A stretch of 64,000 nucleotides of DNA from an uncultured Oscillospiraceae bacterium (GCA_900539695.1 UQDG01000003.1:99650-163649), one strand, 5' to 3'. Positions 1-8,557 are shown, numbered from the stretch's first letter. The notes: generated from the sequence alone by a model not told the origin. Numbers and translations are program-made.

Positions 1-202
1 AGTCTACTTTGCAGATATGCAGGTGGGTGCCCTCCTGAGGAACGCACTCGGTGACAACGCCGACAACGACCTTGCTGATCTCGCCGCCGAGATCAATGAG
101 TTCTTCGACCTCAAAGCCGCAGCCAAAGAGCTTATCTTCCAACTCCTGTGCGGTGACGTCAATATCAACATACTGTTTTAACCAGCTGAACGGTACTTTC
201 AT
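1..202 (-). CDS. pheT: Phenylalanine-tRNA ligase beta subunit, N-terminal fragment
   Basis: Only the first 67 codons lie in the window; the gene continues past position 1. The fragment begins MKVPFSWLKQYVDID and continues with an EELIDLGGEI..VVVGVV stretch, the usual start of PheT, followed by the beginning of its EMAP/OB-like tRNA-binding domain. PheT pairs with PheS to form the alpha2-beta2 enzyme that charges tRNA-Phe in the cytoplasm. A GGAGGAG ribosome site sits just upstream of the ATG at 202. It follows pheS by 19 bases, so the two are co-transcribed from the T-box promoter. Confidence is high because the neighbouring pheS and the N-terminal motif agree. Confidence 0.93.
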   Translation of the reverse strand, partial: MKVPFSWLKQYVDIDVTAQELEDKLFGCGFEVEELIDLGGEISKVVVGVVTECVPQEGTHLHICKVD

Positions 203-221
203 AATCTGTACTCCTCCCCCA

Positions 222-1244
222 TCAATCCTCGAACTGCTTCAAGAAGCGCAGATCGTTTTCAAACATCAGGCCGATGTTGTTGATGCCGTATTTGAGCATG
301 GCGATACGCTCGATGCCGATGCCAAAGGCAAAGCCGGAATAGACGTTGGGGTCAATGCCGCAGTTCTCCAGCACGCTGTGGTGCACAACACCGGCACCCA
401 GGACCTCGATCCAGCCGGTGTGCTTGCACAGCGGGCAGCCCTTGCCGCCGCACTCGAAGCAGGAAACGTCGACCTCGACGCTGGGCTCGGTGAACGGGAA
501 GTAGGACGGGCGCAGACGGGTCTTGACGTCAGCGCCGAACAAAGCCTGGACGAACTTGTCCAGCATGCCCTGCAGGTCGCACAGGGTGATGCCTTTGTCC
601 ACGACCAGACCCTCCATCTGATGGAACATCGGGGAGTGGGTGGCATCGGAGTCAGAGCGGAAGACGCGGCCCGGGACCAACACTTTGATGGGGGGCTTTT
701 CCTTATCCATCACGCGGATCTGGCCGCCGCTGGTCTGGGTGCGCAGCACGATGTCATCGGCCACATAGAAGGTGTCCTGCATATCGCGGGCGGGGTGATT
801 CTTGGGTACATTCAGGCGGGTGAAGTTGTGGTCGTCATCCTCGATCTCGGGACCTTCGTAGATCTCAAAGCCCATGCCGGCGAAAACGTCGACGATCTCG
901 TTCTTGACGAGAGTGATGGGATGCAGGCTGCCGTTCAGGCGAACCTTCGGGGGCATGGTGATGTCCACGGTTTCGGCGGCGTTGCGGGCGGCCAGGGCAG
1001 CCTGCTCCACCTGGACGGACAGGGCCTGATACTGGCCCTCGGCCCACTGCTTGAACTCGTTGATGGTCTTGCCAACGGCAGGGCGATCCTCTTTGGGCAC
1101 ATCGCGCAGGGACTTGGTCAGCCCGGCAACAGCGCCGTTTTTGCTCAGGAATTTCTGCCAGAAGTCCGACAGCTGTGCCTGATCGGTGACAGCGGCGGCA
1201 GCTTCTTCAATCGCCGCGCGCAGCTCTTTGATTTTCTCTTCCAT
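222..1244 (-). CDS. pheS: Phenylalanine-tRNA ligase alpha subunit
   Basis: 340 residues, normal length for bacterial PheS. The N-terminal coiled-coil (about 1-90) is followed by the class II synthetase core: motif 2 region [20 protein letters not shown], the CxxCxxxxC-like zinc knuckle [12 protein letters not shown], and motif 3 [17 protein letters not shown] near the C-terminus. The start at 1244 ([11 protein letters not shown]) was chosen because AGAGGTG lies directly upstream; the 11 extra in-frame codons belong to the leader. It is followed by pheT and preceded by a T-box whose terminator ends just upstream, so expression should rise when tRNA-Phe is uncharged. Confidence 0.97.
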   Translation of the reverse strand: MEEKIKELRAAIEEAAAAVTDQAQLSDFWQKFLSKNGAVAGLTKSLRDVPKEDRPAVGKTINEFKQWAEGQYQALSVQVEQAALAARNAAETVDITMPPKVRLNGSLHPITLVKNEIVDVFAGMGFEIYEGPEIEDDDHNFTRLNVPKNHPARDMQDTFYVADDIVLRTQTSGGQIRVMDKEKPPIKVLVPGRVFRSDSDATHSPMFHQMEGLVVDKGITLCDLQGMLDKFVQALFGADVKTRLRPSYFPFTEPSVEVDVSCFECGGKGCPLCKHTGWIEVLGAGVVHHSVLENCGIDPNVYSGFAFGIGIERIAMLKYGINNIGLMFENDLRFLKQFED

Positions 1245-1274
1245 AGTACACCTCTGTTTATGGGTCTTGCGGGA

Positions 1275-1557
1275 CAAAACAAAAAGGCCTCGTCCCTGTG
1301 CTTGTCAGGGACGAAGCCTTGCACATCAAAACTCCGCGGTACCACCCGTGTTCCGCGCAAAAAAGGCGCGGCACTCTTTAACTGCCGGTAACGGTGCAGA
1401 GCCGTTGCGTACTACTAAGCGGGTATGCCGTTCACGCGCACCACTCAGGAGTGAACTTCGGCGCGGGGGTTTGGGGGCGGCTTGCAGCCGGTGACCGCTC
1501 TCTCTGGTCCGAAACGAACCGCGCGTACTTTCTCCGTCAATGTGTTTTAACGAATAC
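1275..1557 (-). promoter_or_regulatory. T-box leader controlling pheST
   Basis: On the minus strand the invariant T-box core GGTGGTACCGCGG (about 1334-1347) pairs with the uncharged tRNA acceptor end. It is followed by a strong terminator hairpin (AAGGCTTCGTCCCTG / CAGGGACGAGGCCTT, about 1284-1321) and a T-run just before pheS. Upstream lie stem-loops typical of T-box stem I, including an AGTA-containing bulge region. A TTC triplet in GAAGTTCACTCC is a candidate Phe specifier, but I did not model the stem I fold, so the specifier call is tentative. The antitermination role follows from the family. Confidence 0.93.
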
Positions 1558-1563
1558 GGATTT

Positions 1564-1592
1564 AGTATAGCTGTTTCGGCAGGATTTGTCAA
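1564..1592 (-). promoter_or_regulatory. Sigma-A promoter of the pheST T-box transcript
   Basis: The minus strand reads TTGACA (1587-1592), a 17-base spacer, then TATACT (1564-1569). The predicted start is about 1557, at the 5' side of the T-box leader. It lies just past the stop codon of the BI-1 family gene. Confidence 0.85.
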
Positions 1593-1599
1593 GGGCGGT

Positions 1600-2319
1600 T
1601 TAGCTGTCGCGGCGGCGGCCAAGCAGACGCACCACGTACAGGAAGATGTTGATGAAGTCGAGGTAGAGGTTCAGTGCACCGATAATGGAAGCCTTGTGCA
1701 GCATGGCTGCATCACCGCCGAAATAGGCGTAGTGATGCTTGAGCATCTGGGTATCATAGGCGGTCAGACCCATGAACAGGAAAAGACCAACGGCGCAGAG
1801 CAGCAGATCACCAATGCCAAAGCTGAAGCCAAACAGGCTGAACAGGCTGCCAACCAGGGAGCAGATGATCATGGCAATCAAACCGCCCATCAATTTAGGA
1901 CCCCAGCCGACCAGGCTGCGGTTGGTGGTAGCACCGTACACGGCCATAACGCCGAAGTAGACAGCGCCCACCAGGAAGGCCAGCACCAAGCTGCCCAGAT
2001 CATAGATCAGGAAGATGGAGCAGAGGTTCAGGCCGTTGAGCGCCGCATAGGCAAAGAAGATGCCAGTAGCGGTGCCTGGCTGCAGGCTGGTGACACGGGC
2101 GGACAGTACACCGACCAAAATCAGCTCTGCAATGCAGGTGATGAAGAAGACGCCGCTGTTGATGAAAGCATAGACCAAACCGGTGGAAATAGCACCGATG
2201 GCCACGGCGAAGGTGACCAGCAGACCGGCAAACATCCAGCCGAAGGTCTTGGTCATATATTGATTTAAGGTTCCAAACGGACTTTCAGCATAAGAAATAT
2301 CATTGTAATTCTGATACAT
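1600..2319 (-). CDS. Bax inhibitor-1 (YccA/YbhL) family membrane protein
   Basis: 239 residues with about seven hydrophobic segments, from FGWMFAGLLVTFAVAIGAIS near residue 27 to the C-terminal stretch LNLYLDFINIFLYVVRLLG. The pattern LTAYDTQ...GALNLYLDFINIF is the family signature. Bacterial members are inner-membrane proteins; some conduct calcium or contact FtsH, but the role here cannot be told from sequence. An AAAGGGG ribosome site precedes the ATG at 2319. It is divergent from hemW with a 93-base shared intergenic region, and stands alone between hemW and the pheST leader. Family assignment is firm; function is open. Confidence 0.9.
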   Translation of the reverse strand: MYQNYNDISYAESPFGTLNQYMTKTFGWMFAGLLVTFAVAIGAISTGLVYAFINSGVFFITCIAELILVGVLSARVTSLQPGTATGIFFAYAALNGLNLCSIFLIYDLGSLVLAFLVGAVYFGVMAVYGATTNRSLVGWGPKLMGGLIAMIICSLVGSLFSLFGFSFGIGDLLLCAVGLFLFMGLTAYDTQMLKHHYAYFGGDAAMLHKASIIGALNLYLDFINIFLYVVRLLGRRRDS

Positions 2320-2321
2320 GG

Positions 2322-2351
2322 TTGAAATCCCCTTTCTGTATGAAGTATTAT
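2322..2351 (+). promoter_or_regulatory. Promoter of hemW
   Basis: TTGAAA (2322-2327), an 18-base spacer and TATTAT (2346-2351) on the plus strand fit sigma-A. The transcript would begin about 2358, giving a leader of roughly 55 bases before hemW. Confidence 0.6.
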
Positions 2352-2412
2352 ACTGTTATTAGGATGTCAATTCATCACAAAACTATTAAGAACCATGGAT
2401 AAAAGGTGAAAA

Positions 2413-3486
2413 ATGTCTGATTTGTACGGAATTTATCTGCATATTCCCTACTGCCGGGCCAAATGCCGGTATTGTGATTTCTACTCGGCTCCCGGTGCGC
2501 GGGGAGTACCGCAGGCCTATGTGAGCGCGCTGCTGCGAGAGCTTGCAAAGAACGACCGCCGCCCGGATACGCTCTACTTTGGCGGCGGGACGCCTGCCCT
2601 GCTTTCGCCTGCCCAGGTAGAAAGCCTGATTACGGCGGCGAATCCTTTGCCGGGGGCGGAGATAACGCTGGAGGCCAACCCCGATGTGGTGATGCAGGAA
2701 AGCTTGGCAGGCTTCCGCGCGGCAGGGGTGACGCGCATCAGCTTTGGCGTGCAGAGCGCCAGCAACGCCCAGTTGCGGCGACTGGGGCGCACCCACACCG
2801 CCGAAAGGGCCGCACAGGCACTGGCCTGGGCGCGGGCGGCAGGTTTTGAGGAAATCTGTGGCGACATTATGCTGGCACTGCCGGAGTACAGCAACGCTGA
2901 GTTTGATGCTACGCTTGCCTTGTTGCGGGATGGCGGCTGTACGCATATTTCGGCTTACCTATTAAAGGTAGAGCCGGGCACGGCGTTTTACCGCAACCCG
3001 CCCGCGGGCCTGCCGGACGGCGACGCGGCGGCGGACTTTTATTTATATGCGGTGGCCCAGCTGGAAAAGGCCGGGTACCAGCAGTATGAGATCAGTAACT
3101 TCTGCCGCCCCGGCCATGAGGGACGGCACAACCTGCTGTACTGGGATTGCTGCGACTACCAGGGCTACGGCCCTGCGGCCCACAGTTGTGTGGGCCGTGT
3201 ACGGAAATACTGGCCGGACGATGTGCAGGCGTTTATTGAGGGCACCGCCGCCGAAGCGATGGAGGGTGATTGCACGGCCGAGGATTTTTTGCTGATGCAG
3301 CTTCGCCTGCGCAGAGGATTAAGCTTAGCCGAATATGGCCGCTGGGGCGGCAGCTTTACCTCGGCACAGAAACAGTTTATCCGCCAGTGCGTGGCCCACG
3401 GCTACGCCGAGTTTGACGAGAAAACGCTTCGCCTTACTCCCGCCGGTATGGTGGTACAGAACTCTATTTTGACCGAATTGATGTGA
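2413..3486 (+). CDS. hemW: Radical SAM heme chaperone HemW-like protein
   Basis: 357 residues. The N-terminus YLHIPYCRAKCRYCDFYS carries the radical SAM CxxxCxxC cluster motif in the HemW form (C19, C23, C26 counted from the first Met). LYFGGGTPALL and the later EICGDIMLALPE stretch are typical of the HemN/HemW family. HemW members bind heme and a 4Fe-4S cluster and insert heme into target proteins; older annotations as oxygen-independent coproporphyrinogen oxidase are usually wrong for this subgroup. AAAGGTG sits upstream of the ATG. The gene is monocistronic with a hairpin just downstream. No other heme genes lie nearby, so the true client is unknown. Confidence 0.9.
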   Translation: MSDLYGIYLHIPYCRAKCRYCDFYSAPGARGVPQAYVSALLRELAKNDRRPDTLYFGGGTPALLSPAQVESLITAANPLPGAEITLEANPDVVMQESLAGFRAAGVTRISFGVQSASNAQLRRLGRTHTAERAAQALAWARAAGFEEICGDIMLALPEYSNAEFDATLALLRDGGCTHISAYLLKVEPGTAFYRNPPAGLPDGDAAADFYLYAVAQLEKAGYQQYEISNFCRPGHEGRHNLLYWDCCDYQGYGPAAHSCVGRVRKYWPDDVQAFIEGTAAEAMEGDCTAEDFLLMQLRLRRGLSLAEYGRWGGSFTSAQKQFIRQCVAHGYAEFDEKTLRLTPAGMVVQNSILTELM

Positions 3487-3493
3487 AATATAA

Positions 3494-3534
3494 AATGCCG
3501 CCTCTGCCTTTTTTGAGGGCAGGGGCGGTATTTG
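3494..3534. terminator. Bidirectional terminator between hemW and the ABC operon
   Basis: A GC-rich hairpin (ATGCCGCCTCTGCC pairing with GGCAGGGGCGGTAT around a T/A-rich loop) is flanked by T-rich tails on both strands. It lies between two convergent genes. Confidence 0.8.
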
Positions 3535-3541
3535 TATGCGT

Positions 3542-4105
3542 TTAAATTTCGCGGATAGGCCAGCCGAGCAGCTCGGCTGCGGTGCGATCATGGGTGACCA
3601 AAATCGTGGGCCGCTCCCCTGCCAGGCGGCGGGTAACGGCGGCGGCATCGCGCACCAGGTCGGCATCCATGCCGGTGAAAGGTTCGTCCATCAGCAGCGT
3701 TTGGGCGTCCTGGCACAGCAAGGCGCGCAGCAGGGCGGCGCGGCGCTTTTGCCCGCCGGAAAGCCGCACGGCAGGCAGGCGCAGGTCAGCCTCGGTAAAG
3801 CCAAGGGATCGCAAGTCGCTGCGGGCCTGGGCGGCGGTCAGACCGTGGCCTGTCAGCACAAGGTTGTCTACGGCAGTCAGCTGGGGGCAAAGACGGTCCT
3901 CCTGAAAGACGACGGCAGGGGTCACCACGCCGGTGACGGTGCCGCTGTCGGCGGTCTCCAGCCCTGACAGGATGCGCAGCAGCGTGGTTTTTCCACAGCC
4001 GGAAGCTCCCATCAGTACCATGGGACGGTCCACTGTCCAACAGAAACTTTGCAGTACGGCGTGGGTGCCGAAGCTTTTGCAGAGGTTTTCGATAACGATA
4101 CTCAT
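3542..4105 (-). CDS. ABC transporter ATP-binding protein, NitT/TauT (SsuB) type
   Basis: 187 residues, shorter than the usual 240-250 for SsuB/TauB-type ATPases. Walker A is GASGCGKTT (about 33-41), the signature is LSGGQKRR, Walker B is LLMDEPF, and the H-loop is LVTHDR. The start at 4105 is supported by GGAGGTG and by an ATGA overlap with the permease stop; the in-frame extension upstream is permease coding sequence read in another frame. It energises import by the permease and lipoprotein encoded upstream in the same operon. The missing C-terminal portion is common in short members. Substrate is not determined by sequence. Confidence 0.9.
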   Translation of the reverse strand: MSIVIENLCKSFGTHAVLQSFCWTVDRPMVLMGASGCGKTTLLRILSGLETADSGTVTGVVTPAVVFQEDRLCPQLTAVDNLVLTGHGLTAAQARSDLRSLGFTEADLRLPAVRLSGGQKRRAALLRALLCQDAQTLLMDEPFTGMDADLVRDAAAVTRRLAGERPTILVTHDRTAAELLGWPIREI

Positions 4106-4863
4106 GCCTGCACCTCCCCGCAAAGACGGGCTTTTACGGCCCGCAGCAGCCGGGCGGCCACGGTGGACAGCAGCGCCGAAAGCAGCACGATGACCAGCGT
4201 CCAGGCGAACACATCGGGTGTGGACAGGGTGATTTTGGCGCGGTAGAGCGCGTCGCCGACCGAATGGTCCGGCAGGCCGATGACCTCGGCCGAGACGCCG
4301 CTTTTCCAGCACATACCCATGGCGGCAATGCAGCTTTCACAAAACGACGGGAAAATGCCGGGCAGCCAGATATACCGCAGCCTAGTGATGAGCGGCAGGC
4401 GGTAGACATGGGCCATCTCCAACAGTTGAGAGTCTGTATCAGCAATGCCGCCCTGCACCCCGGCGTAGACCACCGGCAGCACATGGGTAAAGCTGACTAC
4501 CACCGAAAGGTTAGCACTGCGCACCCACAGCAAAGCCAGGATGACAAAGCTGGCTACTGGCATGGCGCGGATAAGCTGCATGGCAGGCTCAATAAAAATG
4601 CGCACCCAGCGCCAGCGGGCACCCAACGCACCCAACACCAGCCCACCGACGACCGCCAGCAGGAACCCGGCCAATATGCGCAGAGCACTGAACACGATGC
4701 GCTGCCAGAAACCAGCTGTAGGCGCCAGCTGAGCCAGCGCCTGCAGTGTTTGTATCGGTGTGGCGAGAAATAACCCGCCATGCCCCAGAGAGACAGCCGC
4801 CAACTGCCAGACCACGATCCATGCGGCCAGGGCGGCGGCTCGCTGCCAAAATTTAACCGGCAT
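4102..4863 (-). CDS. ABC transporter permease, NitT/TauT (SsuC) type
   Basis: 253 residues with about six membrane segments. The EAA-like loop for ATPase contact lies in the stretch EMAHVYRLPLITRLRYIWLP, and AAMGMCWKSGVSAEVIG matches the conserved SsuC/TauC region. The start at 4863 (MPVKFWQR) overlaps the end of the binding-protein gene by 11 bases; translation is probably coupled since no strong ribosome site is visible. It forms the membrane channel of an importer for a small organic or inorganic anion or a vitamin precursor. Family members carry sulfonates, nitrate, pyrimidine precursors and others, so the substrate stays open. Confidence 0.9.
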   Translation of the reverse strand: MPVKFWQRAAALAAWIVVWQLAAVSLGHGGLFLATPIQTLQALAQLAPTAGFWQRIVFSALRILAGFLLAVVGGLVLGALGARWRWVRIFIEPAMQLIRAMPVASFVILALLWVRSANLSVVVSFTHVLPVVYAGVQGGIADTDSQLLEMAHVYRLPLITRLRYIWLPGIFPSFCESCIAAMGMCWKSGVSAEVIGLPDHSVGDALYRAKITLSTPDVFAWTLVIVLLSALLSTVAARLLRAVKARLCGEVQA

Positions 4864-5902
4864 AGTAGAAGTCGTCAGCCGGCATGCTGCCACCCACACT
4901 GGTGGGGTCAGCGTCGAACAGGACCTGATAGTAGGTGGTCAGGTCGGTTTTCATCTGGTCGCCGGTCTCGAACACGATATTGCACTGGGGCAGGGCCTTC
5001 TGGGCCAGGGCAGCCTTGGCAACGATGCCGTACTCCTCGCACAGGGCGGCGGTGCCTTCCAGATCGGTGTTGGCGGCGTCCACGCTGGCCTGGTAAGCGT
5101 CCATGAAAGCGGCGAAGCGGTCGGCATCGGCCTCAACGGCATCCTTGCGGACGACCAGAACACCGGTGACCAGCTTGGAACCGGCGACCTTCTGCCATTC
5201 CTCGTTCATATCCAGGGCAACGCGCAGGCCCTCGACCTGGGACAGAGCGCTGGTCACGAAAGGCTGGGGCAGCATGGCGATGGTGGCCTCGCCAGCCTGG
5301 ACCTTGCTCAGAGCCTCGGTGGCTTCGCTGCAGTACTCGATGGTGACATCGTTGTCGGGGTCGATGCCGTTCTCGGACAGGACATAGCGCAGGACATACT
5401 CCGGCGTGGTGCCCTTGCCGGTGGTGACGAGGGTCTGGCCCTTGAGATCAGCGATGCTGTTTACGGTCTCGCCATTTTCGACGATGTACAGCACGCCCAG
5501 CGTGTTGACGCAGGCAACCTCAACGGCACCGTTTGTCTTCTGGTACAGGGTAGCGGCTAGGTTAGCGGGCACAGCGGCGGCGTCGATGTCACCCTTGACC
5601 AGCAGGGGCACGACCTCGTCGGCAGCACCGTACATGTTGAAGTCGACCAGGTCGGCGGCATCGTCAGCTGTCAGCATGTTGACCAGGCCCATGGTGGTGG
5701 GGCCTTTCAGGCCAGCCACGCGCAGGGCAGTGGTCTCGGCAGAGGTTTCGGGGCTGGCTTCCTCCTCCACGGTGGAGACGGCTTCGGTAGAAGCGGACTC
5801 GGCGGTGGATTCAGCCACAGAAGATGCGGATGCGCCGCAGCCGGCCAGAGATGCGCAGAGCGCAAAGGCGGCAACAGCAGAAAGAATACGTTTCAGTTTC
5901 AT
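4853..5902 (-). CDS. ABC transporter substrate-binding lipoprotein, NitT/TauT (NMT1/SsuA-like)
   Basis: 349 residues. Signal peptide with lipobox: MKLKRILSAVAAFALC..LAGC, lipid cysteine at about residue 23, followed by a Ser/Glu/Ala-rich linker to about residue 57. The mature domain (RVAGLKGPTTMGLV..., GDIDAAAVPANLAATLY, TTGKGTTPEYVL) has the two-lobed NMT1/SsuA layout. It captures the solute outside the membrane and hands it to the permease. First gene of a three-gene operon divergent from a Crp/Fnr regulator; the candidate operator between them suggests that regulator controls it. The start at 5902 was chosen for the signal peptide and the GAGAGG ribosome site. Confidence 0.9.
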   Translation of the reverse strand: MKLKRILSAVAAFALCASLAGCGASASSVAESTAESASTEAVSTVEEEASPETSAETTALRVAGLKGPTTMGLVNMLTADDAADLVDFNMYGAADEVVPLLVKGDIDAAAVPANLAATLYQKTNGAVEVACVNTLGVLYIVENGETVNSIADLKGQTLVTTGKGTTPEYVLRYVLSENGIDPDNDVTIEYCSEATEALSKVQAGEATIAMLPQPFVTSALSQVEGLRVALDMNEEWQKVAGSKLVTGVLVVRKDAVEADADRFAAFMDAYQASVDAANTDLEGTAALCEEYGIVAKAALAQKALPQCNIVFETGDQMKTDLTTYYQVLFDADPTSVGGSMPADDFYYAG

Positions 5903-5947
5903 GATTTTTCTGTTCCTCTCTTTTTGGGATGCTGATAGAAACATCTC

Positions 5948-5976
5948 TTGCTTTTGCTGCCCTACTATACTATAAT
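5948..5976 (+). promoter_or_regulatory. Promoter of the Crp/Fnr regulator operon
   Basis: TTGCTT (5948-5953), 17 bases, TATAAT (5971-5976), so transcription should start about 5983, some 45 bases before the regulator's ATG. On the other strand TTGCAC (6000-6005), 17 bases, TATTTA is a weaker candidate for the divergent ABC operon. Confidence 0.7.
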
Positions 5977-5990
5977 AAATAGAAAATGTC

Positions 5991-6006
5991 TGTTGCCTGT
6001 GCAACA
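5991..6006. promoter_or_regulatory. Candidate Crp/Fnr-type operator
   Basis: TGTTGCCTGTGCAACA is an inverted repeat with the half-site geometry of the Crp/Fnr superfamily: TGTTG, six bases, CAACA. It falls about +8 to +24 of the regulator's own promoter and overlaps the likely -35 of the divergent ABC operon. Binding there could repress the regulator gene and control the transporter. This is inference from position and symmetry. Confidence 0.5.
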
Positions 6007-6027
6007 TTCTTGAGAGAGGACCCCTGC

Positions 6028-6717
6028 ATGGAGTACACCCCTTATTTTGATACATTGCGCAAGACCCGTCTGCTGCGTGGCATGACGGATGCGGAGCTGA
6101 CCCTGCTGACGGAAAGCCTGGCCCCGCGGGTGCGCCGGTACGATAAAGGCGAACTGCTGCTGATGGCCGGGTACGAGACGAAAGACGTGGGCATCATTTT
6201 GGAAGGCGAGATCACAGCCACCAAGCCGATGCCTGACGGTACGCCCATCACGATGGCCCGCATGGGGCCGGGCGGCGTGTTTGCCGATGTGCTGGCAGGC
6301 GGCCGCAGCAAAAGCCCGGTCAACGTGACGGCGGCTGTTCCCTGCCTGGTGCTGTACCTGCCCTACGATGGTATGCTGCGGCCAAGCGGAGAGTTGAGCG
6401 CCGCCCACTGGAAGCTGCTGCAGAACTGGCTGGAGACGATCAGCGGGAAATATTTTTCGCTGGACTGCCGCCTGGAATTACTGTGCTGCAAGAGCCTGCG
6501 CGGGCGCATCTGCCTGTGGCTGCTGGAACAGCGCGACCAGACCGGCAGCGACACCTTTACTATCACGATGACCCGCGCGGAACTGGCCGCCTACCTGAAC
6601 TGTGACCGCAGCGCTTTAAGCCGAGAACTGAGCCGCATGCAGGAAGATGGCCTGATCGAACTGTTCCGCAGTACCTTCAAACTACTTGCCCCGGAAAGGT
6701 TGGCAAATGAAATGTAA
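6028..6717 (+). CDS. Crp/Fnr family transcriptional regulator
   Basis: 229 residues. Residues about 10-125 form a cyclic-nucleotide-binding-type beta roll (RYDKGELLLMAGYETKDVGIILEGEI, MGPGGVFADVLAG). The C-terminal winged helix carries MTRAELAAYLNCDRSALSRELSRMQEDG, the Crp-type HTH recognition helix being in DRSALSRELSRM. No FNR-type N-terminal cysteine cluster is present, so it is not an obvious iron-sulfur oxygen sensor; the ligand is unknown. The start at 6028 follows GAGAGGA. It heads an operon with a 79-residue protein, a glycosyltransferase and a flavin reductase, and is divergent from an ABC importer that it may regulate. Confidence 0.9.
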   Translation: MEYTPYFDTLRKTRLLRGMTDAELTLLTESLAPRVRRYDKGELLLMAGYETKDVGIILEGEITATKPMPDGTPITMARMGPGGVFADVLAGGRSKSPVNVTAAVPCLVLYLPYDGMLRPSGELSAAHWKLLQNWLETISGKYFSLDCRLELLCCKSLRGRICLWLLEQRDQTGSDTFTITMTRAELAAYLNCDRSALSRELSRMQEDGLIELFRSTFKLLAPERLANEM

Positions 6718-6727
6718 GGAGCTTACC

Positions 6728-6967
6728 ATGCCATTTAAAACTGCAGTGCAAGCCCGCTGGAATAATGTGTACCAGTGGCTGCAGGAGACCGACCATATGG
6801 ATACCCACCCGGAAGGCCCGGTGTTTGTGTTTCTGGGGCGCCACGAACTGCAGGATATTCTGGGGGAACACACCCTGGATAAAGGCACTGTGGAGTTTGA
6901 AAACGAGAATTATATCGCCTACGGCTATCCCAGCTACGATGAAATGCGTGCTGACTTTTTTGATTAA
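6728..6967 (+). CDS. Small protein of unknown function
   Basis: 79 residues, acidic (C-terminus YPSYDEMRADFFD), no membrane segment or signal peptide. It starts 10 bases after the Crp/Fnr stop with TAAGGAG as ribosome site and ends 14 bases before the glycosyltransferase, so it is part of that operon. Aromatic and acidic residues are abundant (WNNVYQWLQETD, EFENENYIAYGYP), consistent with a compact soluble domain. I do not recognise a family. Confidence 0.7.
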   Translation: MPFKTAVQARWNNVYQWLQETDHMDTHPEGPVFVFLGRHELQDILGEHTLDKGTVEFENENYIAYGYPSYDEMRADFFD

Positions 6968-6981
6968 GTGAGGATTCAACT

Positions 6982-7968
6982 ATGAATGACCGCAAAGACC
7001 CGATCCTTTACATCGTCATCCCCTGCTATAATGAGCAGGAGGTGCTGCCGATTACGGCACCACTGTTTTTGCAGAAAATCAACGACCTGGCGGCGGCTGG
7101 GAAGATCAGCCCCAACAGCCGGGTGCTGTTCGTGAATGATGGCTCTAGGGATCGCACCTGGGAGATCATCAACGAGCTGGCGGCCAGTGATGAACACTAT
7201 GTCGGTATCTGTCAGAGCCGCAACCGTGGGCACCAGAACGCTGTGCTGGCGGGCCTGATGGAGGCAAAAGACCGCTGCGACATCACGATTTCCATCGATT
7301 GCGACGGCCAGGACGACATCAACGCCATGGACGGCATGGTGGATGCTTATCGGGACGGCTGCGATGTGGTGTACGGTGTGCGCAGCAAGCGCGATACCGA
7401 TACTTTCTTTAAGCGTTTTACCGCCGAAAGTTTTTATAAACTGCTGAACGCCATGGGGGCTGAGGTGGTGTACAACCACGCTGACTACCGCCTGATGAGC
7501 GCCCGTGTACTGCAGGAGTTTGCCAAGTTCAAAGAGGTAAACCTCTTCCTGCGCGGTATGGTGCCGCTGGTTGGTTTTAAGTCGACCAGCGTAGCCTACG
7601 AGCGCCACGAGCGCATTGCAGGTGAGAGCCACTATCCCCTGTCCAAGATGCTGTCGCTGGCCTTTGACGGTATCACCAGCCTGTCCATCAAACCCATCCG
7701 CTTTATTACCGGGTTCGGAGTGATCGTGGCACTTATCAGCTTTATTGGTGTGATCTGGGCCATGGTGGAGGCCATCCTGGGGCTGACGGTCTCCGGCTGG
7801 GCCAGCATGACCAGCATTATCTGCTTTGTGTCCGGCGTGCAGCTGATCTGCCTGGGCGTGATTGGCGAGTATATCGGCAAAATCTACATGGAGACCAAGC
7901 ACCGCCCGCGCTACATCATCAGCGAGACGACCCCCAACTTTGGCGAAACCAAGGAGGACAACGCATGA
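6982..7968 (+). CDS. Family 2 glycosyltransferase, polyprenyl-phosphate sugar type (GtrB/DPM1-like)
   Basis: 328 residues. The GT-A domain occupies about 1-235: IVIPCYNEQEVLP at the N-terminus, VNDGSRDRTWEII, and the metal-binding DCDGQDD near residue 108. Two C-terminal membrane segments follow (FGVIVALISFIGVIWAMVEA and IICFVSGVQLICLGVIGEYI), as in GtrB and bactoprenol glucosyltransferases. Such enzymes transfer a sugar from a nucleotide donor to a polyprenyl phosphate on the inner membrane leaflet for envelope glycosylation. GTGAGGA precedes the ATG, and its stop overlaps the next gene (ATGA). No flippase or GT-C partner is adjacent. Confidence 0.9.
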   Translation: MNDRKDPILYIVIPCYNEQEVLPITAPLFLQKINDLAAAGKISPNSRVLFVNDGSRDRTWEIINELAASDEHYVGICQSRNRGHQNAVLAGLMEAKDRCDITISIDCDGQDDINAMDGMVDAYRDGCDVVYGVRSKRDTDTFFKRFTAESFYKLLNAMGAEVVYNHADYRLMSARVLQEFAKFKEVNLFLRGMVPLVGFKSTSVAYERHERIAGESHYPLSKMLSLAFDGITSLSIKPIRFITGFGVIVALISFIGVIWAMVEAILGLTVSGWASMTSIICFVSGVQLICLGVIGEYIGKIYMETKHRPRYIISETTPNFGETKEDNA

Positions 7969-8543
7969 GCCGTCAGGTCTGGAAAGGTTCTACCCTGCTG
8001 AACCCGGAGCCGCCGGTGCTGGTGAGCTGCGGCAGCCCGGAAAAGCCGAATCTTATCACCGTAGGCTGGTGCGGTACCATCTGCACCCAGCCGCCGATGC
8101 TGTCCATCAGCGTGCGGCCAGAGCGATACAGCCATAAGCTTATCAAGGAAAGCGGCGAGTTCGTGGTAAACCTGCCCACCGAGAGCCTGGTAAAGGCTAT
8201 CGATTGGTGCGGTGTGAAAAGCGGCCGCGATGTGGACAAGTTTGCCGCCATGCATCTGACCGCTGCCCCCGCCGCCAAGGTGGGCACGGTGCTGCTGGAA
8301 GAAAGCCCGGTCAATTTGGAGTGCAAGGTGACGCAGGTCATCCCGCTGGGCAGCCACGATCTGTTTTTGGCTGAGTGCGTAGCCGTGGATGTGGACGAAA
8401 AGCTGCTGGACGAAAACGGAAAACTCTGCCTGAACAAGGCAAAGCTGATCGTCTATTCCCACGGGGATTATCTGGCACTGGGCCGAAAGCTGGGCAGCTT
8501 TGGCTACAGCGTGCGCAAAAAGAAAAAGCCGATTAAAAAGTAA
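7965..8543 (+). CDS. Flavin reductase family protein (FMN-binding split barrel)
   Basis: 192 residues. The pattern LVSCGSPEKPNLITVGWCG, PPMLSISVRPERYSHKLI and GEFVVNLPT matches the flavin reductase-like domain, which binds FMN and reduces flavins or is an uncharacterised flavoprotein in anaerobes. A cysteine-containing stretch AIDWCGVKSGRDVDKF is also typical of the clostridial subgroup. The start overlaps the glycosyltransferase stop (ATGA), so translation is coupled. Last gene of the Crp/Fnr operon; the C-terminus is lysine-rich (KKKKPIKK). Confidence 0.88.
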   Translation: MSRQVWKGSTLLNPEPPVLVSCGSPEKPNLITVGWCGTICTQPPMLSISVRPERYSHKLIKESGEFVVNLPTESLVKAIDWCGVKSGRDVDKFAAMHLTAAPAAKVGTVLLEESPVNLECKVTQVIPLGSHDLFLAECVAVDVDEKLLDENGKLCLNKAKLIVYSHGDYLALGRKLGSFGYSVRKKKKPIKK

Positions 8544-8557
8544 TTTTGCTGTAAATA

